DNA from: Cichorium intybus
Lineage: Eukaryota > Streptophyta > Magnoliopsida > Asterales > Asteraceae
Assembly (NCBI GenBank): GCA_023525715.1
Contig: JAKNSD010000072.1
Location: forward strand, 835,544 to 899,543
DNA: 64,000 nt
Direction of reading: 5' to 3'
Positions 10,265 to 19,526 of the stretch are shown here, piece after piece. How positions within the stretch are numbered: the first letter of the stretch is position 1; the number at the start of each line of letters is the position of its first letter. Both the position numbers and the translations under genes were made by a program. The notes beneath the pieces were generated by a model, which had not been told where the DNA came from, searched no databases, and was given only the letters and a program-made list of their open reading frames with translations.

Positions 10265-10341
10265 TAGGGATCTGGTCCAAGTTGTCAACAGGCTTGTCCA
10301 CTTGGAGGCTCCTTAGGGTTTCAGGTGTAACCCTAGGAGGC

Positions 10342-10348
10342 TATAAAA
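10342..10348 (+). promoter_or_regulatory. TATA box of T2 5' LTR
   Basis: TATAAAA in GGAGGCTATAAAAGG. The copy in the 3' LTR is at 17008-17014. Confidence 0.75.
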
Positions 10349-10634
10349 GGAACCCTCTGGCTCCCCATTATTCACGCCAACTTTAACTATGATTACTCTG
10401 CTGGACTGTCTTCTCCATTGCTGTGGGTATGACTTGCATCTGAGGCATGATACTTTTGCTGCTAGCTTCAAGAACAAGATTCAAAGGTTGGTTCTTCTGA
10501 TTTAAACTTTAGAAATAATTGTTGGCCTTTAGTTTTTAGTTTATTGTCTTCATAGAAGAAAACATAGATCTTTCTAGGGTTGCATGTGAACCATAAGAGT
10601 TTTTGTGTTCATTGTTTGCTAGAAAACCCTTCAG

Positions 10635-10646
10635 TGGTATCACAGC
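10635..10646 (+). other. T2 primer binding site (tRNA-iMet, one mismatch)
   Basis: TGGTATCACAGC differs from the T1 site by one base (G to C) and stands one base after the LTR. Confidence 0.88.
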
Positions 10647-11430
10647 ATATGCTGTTTTCTTGTGTTTGATATAAACTGCTTAATCTATGTTTTCCTTGAG
10701 TGTTTTTGTGAAAAAAACCTCTTGGAATAGCCTCAATTTCGTGGCTTAGGCTAGGGTTTCCTAACCCTAGCCGCCACCCCTTGGTTCCCCCTTTATTTGC
10801 TTGATTTACTTGCCTTGATTAGGATTGTTATTTATGGTAATTGTTGATTAATTAAATAACTAGAATCCTTATCCATATCTTGTAGATTTCAAAATCTAGG
10901 GGTTAATATAGGCAATTAATTTGATTAATTTTGTGATGCCTATATTTGATTTAATTAGTTTAATTAATTGTTTAATTAAAAGATCAATTAAATCAGCTTA
11001 AAAAATTAATTAAATTTTCAAAAAAAATTATTAAAATTTGCGAAAATTCTAATTAAATTAATTCTAAAATATTTTAATAAGATTAAAATATATCTTATAT
11101 ATTTATGATTAAAAGTTAATTATTTATATATAAGAAAATTGGTTAGTCTTACCGCTAGTAGGCCTCATTCACAAAACTGTCCTATAAAGAGGGTATAAGG
11201 CGACTGACTATAATATGTTAGTCTAATGGGTATCCACTCTTACCCACCGCTCTCCTGGTCAGTCGAGTGTCGTTAGCCGAACGGGTTTGATAGAACCGCT
11301 AAGCCTCTTAAAAGTATAATGCTATAATTGAAAGTACTAGAACTTTGAACAAAATCCCAATCTAGTTACTTTAGGTTAAAAATGTGAATTGGTGCTAATC
11401 CATGGAATTGCACATTGCACTTTGTGGAAC

Positions 11431-11466
11431 GTTGGTGGAGCGTGTGTGGTTTACCGGCACGCCAAC
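11431..11466 (+). promoter_or_regulatory. Leader hairpin, 22-nt-loop type, copy 3 (T2)
   Basis: GTTGGTG (11431-11437) pairs with CGCCAAC (11460-11466), one G-U. The loop centre is TTT. Against copy 1 the stem keeps pairing although the 3' arm changed. Confidence 0.82.
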
Positions 11467-11510
11467 AGGGGTCCGCAAAGAGTTGCAATGGGTTTCTCGA
11501 TTTTGTCATT

Positions 11511-11546
11511 ATTAACGGAGCGTGTGTGGTTAACCGGCACGTTAAT
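11511..11546 (+). promoter_or_regulatory. Leader hairpin, 22-nt-loop type, copy 4 (T2)
   Basis: ATTAACG (11511-11517) pairs perfectly with CGTTAAT (11540-11546). The loop centre is TTA, so GGTTAACC in the loop is self-complementary. Confidence 0.84.
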
Positions 11547-11605
11547 TAGAGATGGCAATCGACTTCGAGAGTACCAAGCTAATTTGCATGGTTATTCACA
11601 CCCGG

Positions 11606-11634
11606 TTTGTGATCCTCGGCATCCCAGTCACAAA
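11606..11634 (+). promoter_or_regulatory. Leader hairpin with 15-nt loop (T2)
   Basis: TTTGTGA and TCACAAA around the same 15-base loop as at 2757-2785 in T1. Confidence 0.7.
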
Positions 11635-11874
11635 CAGTGGGGCACATCCGAGACTAAACATGCCATTGAACAGTTCAATGTGTCTCAACAGATCTAGGAA
11701 TTTCATAAGATGAAATAGATAAGTGTATTATCTACCTTAATGACCATTATGTTGTGATTACGGCATCCCTCTTCACACCATAGTTGGGGCATTTTGGGTC
11801 CTAGCCTTAATAAATAATATATTGGGTAATTATTTAAAAGGAAAAACTAAACTAATAAATTCTGTTTATTGTAG

Positions 11875-12606
11875 ATGTCTGAATCAAGTGTCTATTCTCC
11901 TCCGTCTCCTCCTTCACCCATTTCTGAGAGCATCAGAAAGCACCTGCTTAATATGGAAAGGCTGACTGGCCTTAACTGTAAGGAATGGCTTCGCAATTGG
12001 AGACTGGCTCTCGGCATTGCGGGCAAACTTCATCTCACCGAGTATCCGATCCCGGTTCCACCGAAACAAGTCATCATAAAGAGCCTTTATGATAAGCATG
12101 ACTTATTAGTTGATGAATCCGAAAAGATTCGTGACCTCATGCTATTGACCATTGACCCCGAGTTCCGCAAGGATTTTGAATCCTTGGGGCCATATGAGTT
12201 GATGCAATCGGTTGAGGAAATGTTCCGAAAACCGGTCGAAGAGGAACGAGCTAGGATCTTCAAAAGACTTGCAGAGTGTAAGTTAAAAGAAGGAAGTAGT
12301 ATCGATTCGCATGTTCTTCAGATTGAAGCGTACATAGGCGAATTGTACAAACTTGGTTATTCCATGAGTCAGGAGTCGAGTGTTAACACTCTACTCGCTT
12401 CACTGACTAGTAAGTACGATCTATTCATTCAGACGTATAGAAAGGAAGACCAGAAAAAGACCTTAATGGAAATGCGTCTACTGTTGACTTTATACGAGTC
12501 ACTCTTGGACAGGCATAGTTCCAATGGTTCAGCTACTTCTGGATTAAGTCCAGTGGAAAGACACAGCAAGAAACGATCCAGATCGTCTGGATATGTCTTA
12601 AGCTAG
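11875..12606 (+). CDS. T2 Gag protein, intact (243 aa)
   Basis: An open reading frame from ATG 11875 (MSESSVYSPP) to TAG 12604-12606. A proline/serine-rich N-terminus (residues 1-20) is followed by a copia-type capsid region of about residues 25-215 (KEWLRNWRLALG; ERARIFKRLAECKLKEG; DSHVLQIEAYIGEL; LLASLTSKYDLF), like UBN2/retrotransposon gag families. The tail HSKKRSRSSG is basic but has no CCHC zinc knuckle, unlike T1 and T5 Gag. The protein would form or join cytoplasmic particles; RNA choice may rest on the basic tail or partner Gag. T8 carries a broken homologue. No pol ORF follows. The frame is kept in a young element, suggesting Gag itself matters for mobility. Confidence 0.85.
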   Translation: MSESSVYSPPSPPSPISESIRKHLLNMERLTGLNCKEWLRNWRLALGIAGKLHLTEYPIPVPPKQVIIKSLYDKHDLLVDESEKIRDLMLLTIDPEFRKDFESLGPYELMQSVEEMFRKPVEEERARIFKRLAECKLKEGSSIDSHVLQIEAYIGELYKLGYSMSQESSVNTLLASLTSKYDLFIQTYRKEDQKKTLMEMRLLLTLYESLLDRHSSNGSATSGLSPVERHSKKRSRSSGYVLS

Positions 12607-13081
12607 GAATCCACAGAATCGGATACAGTCACGGAAAGATTGGAAGACGCTCCAAGATCAAAAACTTTTGAAAGCTCAGGTATATCTAAAAACCTCAAAA
12701 CTCCTGTTCCATAATTCCTTGATGCATAATGTGATAGTCACATTTTGGTTTGTATGCAGGGAATGAGTAAGGTACGGGACTCTGGCGCATAGGAGCACAT
12801 TCGGATTGGATTTCCGGCTCATGCGGTTTTGAAGTTTAGTTAGATATTGAAAAAATGTTATTAGCTTATTTGATGCGTATGACATTGCCTATCATATTAT
12901 ACATTGTTCAAGGATTTTGTTTTAATAAAATTGTCGATTTTCTTTTAACACATGTTGTTTGAAATATCCTTGAAATGTTGTATGATTGTGTTGAATGCAA
13001 AATTAGTAATAACCTGAATGTTGAATGCATCCAAAGTGTTTGGATTTTAGGAATTGTGTCCCTTATGATTGTTAATGTTGT

Positions 13082-13350
13082 AAGAATCAATTCAACCAAA
13101 GGTCCAGTTGGACAAGACTTTGGAATCATTTGACTTAGAGTCACTTGATGAATTGAGTTCTTAATGTGTTAAGAAATGAATCAACCAAAGATCCAGTTGG
13201 ACAGGACTTTGGAATCATTTGACTTAGAGTTGAATGATGATTAAGTTCTTTATAAAGCACATGTGGCAAGAAATGAATCACCCAAAGATCCAAAGGATAG
13301 GATTTTGGAATCAGCTGACTTAGAGTCAACTGAAGATCGCAAGTCTTGAA
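13082..13350. repeat. Three imperfect 89-97-bp tandem repeats in T2
   Basis: Units begin near 13082, 13171 and 13268 with AAGAA(A)T(G)AATCAACCAAAG and share GGACTTTGGAATCA and GACTTAGAGT. The third contains the small hairpin TGACT-TAG-AGTCA. Confidence 0.75.
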
Positions 13351-14286
13351 CATAATTAACAAAGTCATAAGTTTACATAGAGATGTAAAAGACATTGAGA
13401 TTAGGAGCAACAAACACATCAGTTGATGTGTATTGCTCGAATCTTCAAATTGAACACAATTGTTTGTACTTCATTCGGTATGACGAATATGACTTCGCTT
13501 ATCAGAAAAAGCGATTGGATTGAACCCTTGAATCGGTCAAGGACTTCAAAGGAAGTACAAGATCCGCAGAATCTGAGTGACAACATAAACTGGGAAAATG
13601 TTTCACAGTTATTCTCTTCCAAGAACATTAATAGTTATAATGTGTCTTAGGGAAGATGATGGAGCGTTGGTCGAAAGAGTTCGATCCTCGATGTATGAGA
13701 TACATTGCCAATTAGTTTCCCGTAAATCATACACAAAACCAGTCAGACCATATAAACCATACTCCTACCACATCTTCGACTAAGTAGGTTTGTAGACACT
13801 GTCTGAAATGTAAAGCTGGGATTGTCCCACTTGTACATTAAAGGTCCAGGGTCTTGTAGTGTTCATCCGAACCTCATGATCAGCCTGAACCTAATCAGAT
13901 ATGTCGTTTCACTGGCTATCCCGCTGTACCTGGAAGAGAAAGAGCTCTTTTAGAAAGAACTCAGTTTCTAAGGAAACAGTGGGAGTTTGGGACAGTCCTG
14001 AATGAGTTCAGGATTAGCCAAGTGAAATAACCTTTAGTCATCGCTAGGCTTAGAGCAGAAATCAGATTTCTGTTTTAATACTGACATAACCTTCTCTTGA
14101 CCAGTAGTGCTGATCACCGTCATAAGTAGTTATGATCGGGGTGTCATACCGAATAGTGGTAAAACACTATAGTTGGTACGGATTTTCAATCCGACTACTT
14201 GGAAGCATTGGTGAGCCCGGTTGTTGCCAATTAAGAGAACTTTAGGACGAGATACAGTCTATGTGACAGTTTGATTGATCTTGCAA

Positions 14287-14302
14287 CTGGTCTTAAGACC
14301 AG
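14287..14302. promoter_or_regulatory. 16-bp palindrome in T2
   Basis: CTGGTCTTAAGACCAG, a perfect palindrome followed at once by TGGGAGT (polypurine-like). T8 has CTGGTTTTTAGACCAG at the same place (about 51268-51283), also able to fold as a hairpin. Confidence 0.6.
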
Positions 14303-14456
14303 TGGGAGTAATCATCAAAAGAAAGCAGCATGGACAGAAACGTACCTTCAGAACATCTGGATGAGTGAGACGATACTCAGAGTCAAGTGATTGACTCCGA
14401 GAGAAGCACTGTCAATAGAAGATGAAATCTGAAAAGATACTGCATAATGTAAGTCG

Positions 14457-14490
14457 TTAGTGGAGCGCGTGTGGATCACCGGCACACTAA
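14457..14490 (+). promoter_or_regulatory. Hairpin, 22-nt-loop type, copy 5 (T2, 3' region)
   Basis: TTAGTG (14457-14462) pairs perfectly with CACTAA (14485-14490). The loop has GAGCGCGTGTGG, ATC, ACCGGCA. It lies far downstream of gag, not in the leader. Confidence 0.82.
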
Positions 14491-14770
14491 AGGGGACTCA
14501 CAAAGAATATGCCAGTATAAAGGTACATGGGCCCGAGATATCCCCGCGGGCATCTCGTAAGAAAGGATATTCAGATTCTCGAAATATGCCAAAGGATTGG
14601 GTTTTGAGAATGGGCTGAAAGATTTCCATTAAGATGTCAGAAAGGTTTGGATTCTTAAAATGTACCATAAGCTCTGGATTTTGTGAATAGTCCATAACCA
14701 TGCTAAAGCCAGTGGGAGTGTCGCTGTTATCTCTATCTCCATATGTGTGTTACATAATGTTTCTAGAAAA

Positions 14771-15091
14771 CATCTCTTTTCATTACAATGTGTAATGACT
14801 TGGTGTTAAGAGACAGATCGCTATGAAAGACTAAATAAAGATACGGCATGCTCAGGTGGTTACAAACGTCTATGAGATAGATCGAAACTCTGCCAATATA
14901 ATCTTGATGAGACTCAAGATGCATAGCTCAGGAAAGGAGTTTCCCGTCATTGCAGAGTGTAATGATTTGGCATGAGAGACATAAAAGGTGCAGCATACTC
15001 ACATAATCCATAGACATCTATCAGATAGATGTTGTCATCAGTATAGACCTGGCCATAATAAGCATGATCTTGATAAGATTCAAGATGCATG
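14771..15091 (+). repeat. Two-copy hairpin module in T2
   Basis: Unit 1 (about 14771-14923) and unit 2 (about 14948-15091) share the order CATTAC...GTAATG hairpin, a GATAGAT region, then ATCTTGA-6 nt-TCAAGAT. The last stem is perfect in both units although the loop differs. T8 keeps two copies of the module (50471-50790, reversed). Confidence 0.7.
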
Positions 15092-15419
15092 AGAAAAAGT
15101 CTCTGAAAGGATATAGTTATTAAAAGTCGTGACACAAGGATTATAAGTAAACCTTGAGATTCCAAAAGATTTTGGAATAGGACTAGATCGAATCCAACAA
15201 GTTTCTTGGATCGATCAGAAGTGTCATGAACATGTCTTGATGACTTAATGCTTAGAGCATACTGAGTCAGATTCAGGATATGACCTGGCTGGGAATACTT
15301 AATGGATTTTGTACATACATGAGAAATCATTGGATAATGATTAGGGGTGAATGTTGACAACAATTTGAAAATAGTTTTTCAAATAAGGACTTAATGGTTA
15401 AAGAATTTCGTTGGCATTC

Positions 15420-15451
15420 CGATGGAGCGCGTGTGGCTCACCGGCACATCG
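15420..15451 (+). promoter_or_regulatory. Hairpin, 22-nt-loop type, copy 6 (T2, 3' region)
   Basis: CGATG (15420-15424) pairs with CATCG (15447-15451). Loop GAGCGCGTGTGG, CTC, ACCGGCA. Confidence 0.8.
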
Positions 15452-16520
15452 AAACACCTCGAAATAGTCTTAGGGTGCAGTCATGTGGACTAAAGATCCC
15501 GAGAACCATGGAAAGTCACAGTATATAGAATGGAGTTGTTAATGAGAATGACGGTATGACCAAAATTGAAATATCATCGGAAGGATATCCGATCGGATAA
15601 AGTGTATAAATGTGTAACATTTGAGTACATAGAAAGAGTGAAAGGTCAAGTAGACATAGATACATAACACGAATTAAATAGTTTAAAAGGAATCTAGAAA
15701 CCGATAATAGTTTATGTAAAATCCGACTTGGTGATTACCTCGTGGAGACTTGGTAATTAGGCAATAGTAGCCACCAGTCAGATTTTAAGTTTCAACTTTG
15801 CATGTTTCACTTCCCGAATAATTTGATTATTCAAAAGGTCCACAGTCGCTCATACTTTTCGGGAGTAAGTATGAATGAAGATTGTCATGAATTGGTTTGT
15901 AGATTGTCTAAGGAGTTAGACATTGCAGTAAGACTGCTACAACGTTCATGAGTACTTAGAAATAGAGATTTAAGTATTGGATAAACCCGCGCTCAATAGA
16001 TTGCTTCATGGATTACATCACGAGCAATGTTGAGACGATAATATCGTATGATCTTGAAGCGGAGACATATGAGTTGAAATTTACGAATCGGTTGTCCATT
16101 GATAATGCGAAAACGCATCGGTAACTCGATGTTACAAACGCATTGTTGTGTACGATTTGATAAGTAAAAGACACAACCATATGAGTCAAAGCTTATTCGT
16201 TCCTTGACCCTGATGGGAAACAGATATCTGTAGGCCGCTCGATGATTTTGAAGTTGACTAAAGTGCTGGCCAGCCTGGACTAAATTGATGTGTTCAATTA
16301 GAAGTCCAAAAGTCATAAGAAAAATCAGAAATCGGGAAACAGAGTATCGGACAGAGATTGATCTCAATCCATGTCTCGTGTCTGGAAATATCTTGTTGGA
16401 CGAAGGATCATATGATCACTTATCTTTGGACGGAACTGACTAGGTCAGAGTTCGGCAGCAGTTTCTAGGAAGCTGCAGGTTGTTTATTAATCAGAAGATA
16501 AATTAAAGTCATAGACTTAT

Positions 16521-16533
16521 CCAAGTGGGAGAC
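16521..16533 (+). other. T2 polypurine tract
   Basis: CCAAGTGGGAGAC, identical to T1, just before the 3' LTR. Confidence 0.88.
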
Positions 16534-17299
16534 TGTTGGATTAGGTGTTTAAGCCATGACTTTACAACTATATTTATCTTGTTAATTGAAGCAAAGTCCA
16601 TTTGGATTGCCCTCATAGCTGGAGGTCAGGATAGAGTTCAGTGGAGTAAAAGGTTGATTTATTAATTGTGTAATAAATCAATAGAATTAATTAAATGGTT
16701 TATTAATATATTTAAGTGTTAATATATTAATTAGAAACTATAATAATTAATTGAGATTTAATCTAGAATTAATTGGATTTAATTTAGTGATTAAATTAAT
16801 TAATTAAAAGTGTGAGGACTAGTTTGTATTTATTCAATAGTTGAATAACTGGCAAAGAGAAGTCCAGGGGCCAAAAGTGGCGCCACCCTTGGAGGCTTCT
16901 CTAGGGTTGGCGAAAACCCTAATTAGGGTTTAGGGATCTGGTCCAAGTTGTCAACAGGCTTGTCCACTTGGAGGCTCCTTAGGGTTTCAGGTGTAACCCT
17001 AGGAGGCTATAAAAGGAACCCTCTGGCTCCCCATTATTCACGCCAACTTTAACTGTGATTACTCTGCTGGACTGTCTTCTCCATTGCTGTGGGTATGACT
17101 TGCATCTGAGGCAGGATACTTTTGCTGCTAGCTTCAAGAACAAGATTCAAAGGTTGGTTCTTCTGATTTAAACTTTAGAAATAATTGTTGGCCTTTAGTT
17201 TTTAGTTTATTGTCTTCATAGAAGAAAACATAGATCTTTCTAGGGTTGCATGTGAACCATAAGAGTTTTTGTGTTCATTGTTTGCTAGAAAACCCTTCA
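16534..17299 (+). repeat. T2 3' LTR
   Basis: 766 bp, the same length as the 5' LTR. I see five single-base differences. The palindromic telobox (16915-16930) and TATA box (17008-17014) are unchanged. Confidence 0.96.
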
Positions 17300-17304
17300 A
17301 ACAC
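17300..17304. repeat. T2 target-site duplication, right copy
   Basis: AACAC, identical to 9863-9867. Confidence 0.95.
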
Positions 17305-18371
17305 ATCGTGAAGTAAAGTTACAACACATGTAACATCACCCATAGTATAGTGAGAAGACTCACCTGATCCGCAAAGCCAAACAGCATTCCACATGCACGC
17401 CTTTTGATCCCTATAACGCGAACCTCGTAATAAGGATAAACTCCACTTAGAATTTCCTAAATCCCAAACAAGATAAACCTCTAATACCGGTACCCCGAAC
17501 CCTCAAACAGTGCAAAAGGTGAACGGTCAAAGGTCAAAGTCAACAAAAGTCAACAGACACAGTTATTAGCATCACTAGCTATAAACAACCTCAAAAGTCC
17601 AATAACCTCTTATTTCATTCATCCAAAGTTTAAACTCTCCAGGAACCTTGCAAACAGTCCTTAAGTCCATAAAAATCCTAACTTTAACATCCAAACATAA
17701 TCATGCTAGCTCACGAATGAGATCCAAGTCCAAAATGACCCAAACTCACAAAACTACCCAAAAGAGCTTGGCTTACTCTCTAAACTAACTTAATGGTTCC
17801 AAACCAGGACTTAAAGACATAAAGTTCCAAATTCTATCCATCCAAACCATGGACAATCACCAAAATGGACCATTACAAGAAGAACCATAAAAATGCATAA
17901 ATGTGGGAACTTTACTCATAATGGTCCAGAAACAAGAAGCTTTAGCTGATTCCCACATGAAGAAAACCTCCTACCAACACCAAGCATCATCTAGGATCAT
18001 AATCTCTTCAATAAAACCTTCCAAGGTGACCAAATGAACCAAAAACATTCAAAAGAGCTCGAGAGAGGATAAAAACGAGTTTGGAGGCTGAAAGGGTGTA
18101 AATGGTGGCTGCCCGTTCCCCACCCTAAAATACGGCCCAAGCATGAAAATCTTAGGTTTTGGCTCAAACAGGAAAGTTAGCATCGCTAACTAGAGATCGT
18201 GCAAACCCACCCGGCAAAATAACGTCACTAAAAAAACTGATTAGCATCGCTAATCAAGACATTAGCATCGCTAATGTCAAGATTGCCGGCGCTAATCTCC
18301 ATTTTTTCCACATTCCCAACTTTTGATCCTTTTCGCGTTAAACTTTAAATTTTCGGGATTAGAGTCTGACA
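17305..18371 (-). repeat. T3 LTR, part 2
   Basis: Continues the LTR interrupted by T2 to its start (minus strand TGTCAGACTC, 18371 downward). It contains a cluster of palindromes with core TTAGCATCGCTAA near its start. Confidence 0.7.
18176..18297. repeat. Cluster of TTAGCATCGCTAA palindromes in T3 LTR
   Basis: The core TTAGC-ATC-GCTAA stands at 18176-18190 (flanks G/C), 18239-18255 (GA/TC) and 18260-18276 (CA/TG); each flank change keeps the pairing. A weaker fourth unit, GATTGCCGGCGCTAATC, is at 18281-18297. Confidence 0.75.
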
Positions 18372-19526
18372 ACTCTCCCCCACTTATCGGGATTTTATCC
18401 CCGAAATCCTTTCCTTATATACTGTAACCATGCGCCATAACCTCCAACAAATCCCTAATCGCTAATCCTTACATATCCGAAATTCCCGAACCAAAAAGTT
18501 CTCACCACAAAATCTCGAAGATTCACAAACACCCCACGGCGACTCATTCATACCAAACCCACACCCTAACGCTTGAGAACCACACTGACTGCCACGCACC
18601 TAATCTATGTCGACCCGCAAACTTCAGATACTCATCTTCACAGTATATTACCAAGCCCCATTGCTAAAAATTTAACTTGCACTATCTCTGAAGACACCCA
18701 AATGCATAACACCAGATAACTATTCACACACCCAGAACCACCGATCTACCGACCCACATGAACTCTGTCCAAGAGTATGAAAACAACCAAGATCCTAACA
18801 CATGATACACCAATCATGCACAGCTCATCGGGCTATTTCTGCACTCATCATCATTCATGGAATCACAAGTTCCCTGTTCCGTTCATCTCGCAACCAAACT
18901 GATAGGCTCTTCCATGTTTCATCCATTCAGGTTCACCGTTCCGTCCAGCTCACAATTGGACTCACAATGCTTCCCTAAATCACTCTATTTAGGTTCTCCG
19001 CTCTGTCCAGCATACAGCCGAACTCGCAGTCCTTCCCTGATTCATTATGATTTCCCTTAGTCACAAGTACAGATCAGGCGACCGAGAACAACACCTAACA
19101 CTCATGAATCCGCCCGTAGGGCTACACATAACCTTTCCAAATCCTACTCTAGGTTCCCGACCTAGGATCAACTACTCAACCAACTGCAACAAACTCAACC
19201 AGCAAATCCACTTGATTCTCTAACCGAAAACCACCTCTGACGTAAAAAACTTTACACACCTAAAGGCACCTAGAAAACATACGATATATAAAAACATTTC
19301 AAGAACAAACCCGCAATACACTCGAAGCGAGACCACAACCACTCGACTTTACCAAAATTCAACCCAACTTCCAAGCACACAAAGCTTCCCAGAGAATATA
19401 CTCAACCACCTTGACAATCAACCCTAATACGAAATGCAACACCTTAAAACTTCCAACTGTTTCCTAGATCGGTTATCCATCTGATCCTTATTGAACAGCC
19501 AAGAAACCCTACAAGCCGAACGATTA
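18372..19526 (-). other. T3 3' internal region, non-coding
   Basis: Follows the polypurine tract complement. No recognisable coding remnant on the minus strand. It contains three 62-bp repeats (18869-19054). The ORF at 18857-19060 lies in those repeats and is probably not a gene. The exact junction with T4 (19527) is placed at the start of the T4 LTR. Confidence 0.5.
18869..19054. repeat. Three imperfect 62-bp tandem repeats
   Basis: Units start at 18869, 18931 and 18993 with GTTCxCCGTTCCGTCCAG-like sequence and end in TTCATxCATTCAG-like sequence. The period is exactly 62 bp; similarity between units is modest. Confidence 0.8.

Larger units (their letters stand above)
9868..10633 (+). repeat. 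T2 5' LTR
   Basis: 766 bp, TGTTGGATTAGG to ACCCTTCA. It shares the first ~90 bp pattern and the block around TTCAATAGTTGA with T1 and T8, but has its own promoter part: a TATAAAA box and telobox palindromes. Confidence 0.95.
10647..11874 (+). other. T2 untranslated leader
   Basis: About 1.2 kb, AT-rich at first, then (from about 11140) a block homologous to the T1 leader, with two 22-nt-loop hairpins and the 15-nt-loop hairpin (11606-11634). No gene. Confidence 0.75.
12607..16520 (+). other. T2 long non-coding region
   Basis: About 3.9 kb without a plausible gene; ORFs on either strand are short and non-homologous. It holds three 89-97-bp repeats, a two-copy hairpin module, two more 22-nt-loop hairpins, internal polypurine-tract-like motifs (13976-13984, 14299-14308, 14706-14715) and a 16-bp palindrome. 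Around 15490-15530 CCATGGAAAGTC...TATAGAA recalls the T1 RNase H end, suggesting origin from a pol-bearing ancestor. From about 15800 it matches the T1 3' region. T8 (50471-52945, reversed) shares much of it. Confidence 0.75.
9868..17299 (+). mobile_element. T2: young Gag-only copia-like element (TR-GAG type)
   Basis: Complete: two 766-bp LTRs, tRNA-iMet-type primer site (one mismatch), structured leader, intact gag, then 3.9 kb of non-coding sequence, polypurine tract and 3' LTR, with perfect duplication AACAC. I count five LTR differences (about 0.65%), so insertion is recent. No protease, integrase, RT or RNase H ORF exists; only a faint RNase H vestige can be seen near 15500. It must use enzymes in trans. 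The leader, 3' region, polypurine tract and LTR are related to T1, the natural donor type. It sits in the T3 LTR. Confidence 0.93.
9242..19526 (-). mobile_element. T3: truncated Ty3-type LTR element, minus strand (includes nested T2)
   Basis: Only the 3' LTR (9242-9867 plus 17305-18371, about 1.69 kb without T2) and about 1.15 kb of 3' internal sequence are present. On the minus strand a polypurine run (complement of CTCTCCCCCAC, 18373-18383) abuts an LTR starting TGTCAGACTC and ending ...GGGACATTACA. No protein-coding remnant was found internally, so the superfamily is inferred from LTR ends and length. The 5' half is missing; T4 begins at 19527. Whether T4 jumped into T3 or a deletion joined them is not resolved. 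Confidence 0.65.

Noticed and set aside
2583..15451. The repeated GAGCGTGTGTGG motifs as a CRISPR array or known self-cleaving ribozyme
   Set aside because: Copies are far apart without regular spacers, so not CRISPR. The conserved core of hammerhead ribozymes is absent, and I could not match twister or other ribozyme cores.
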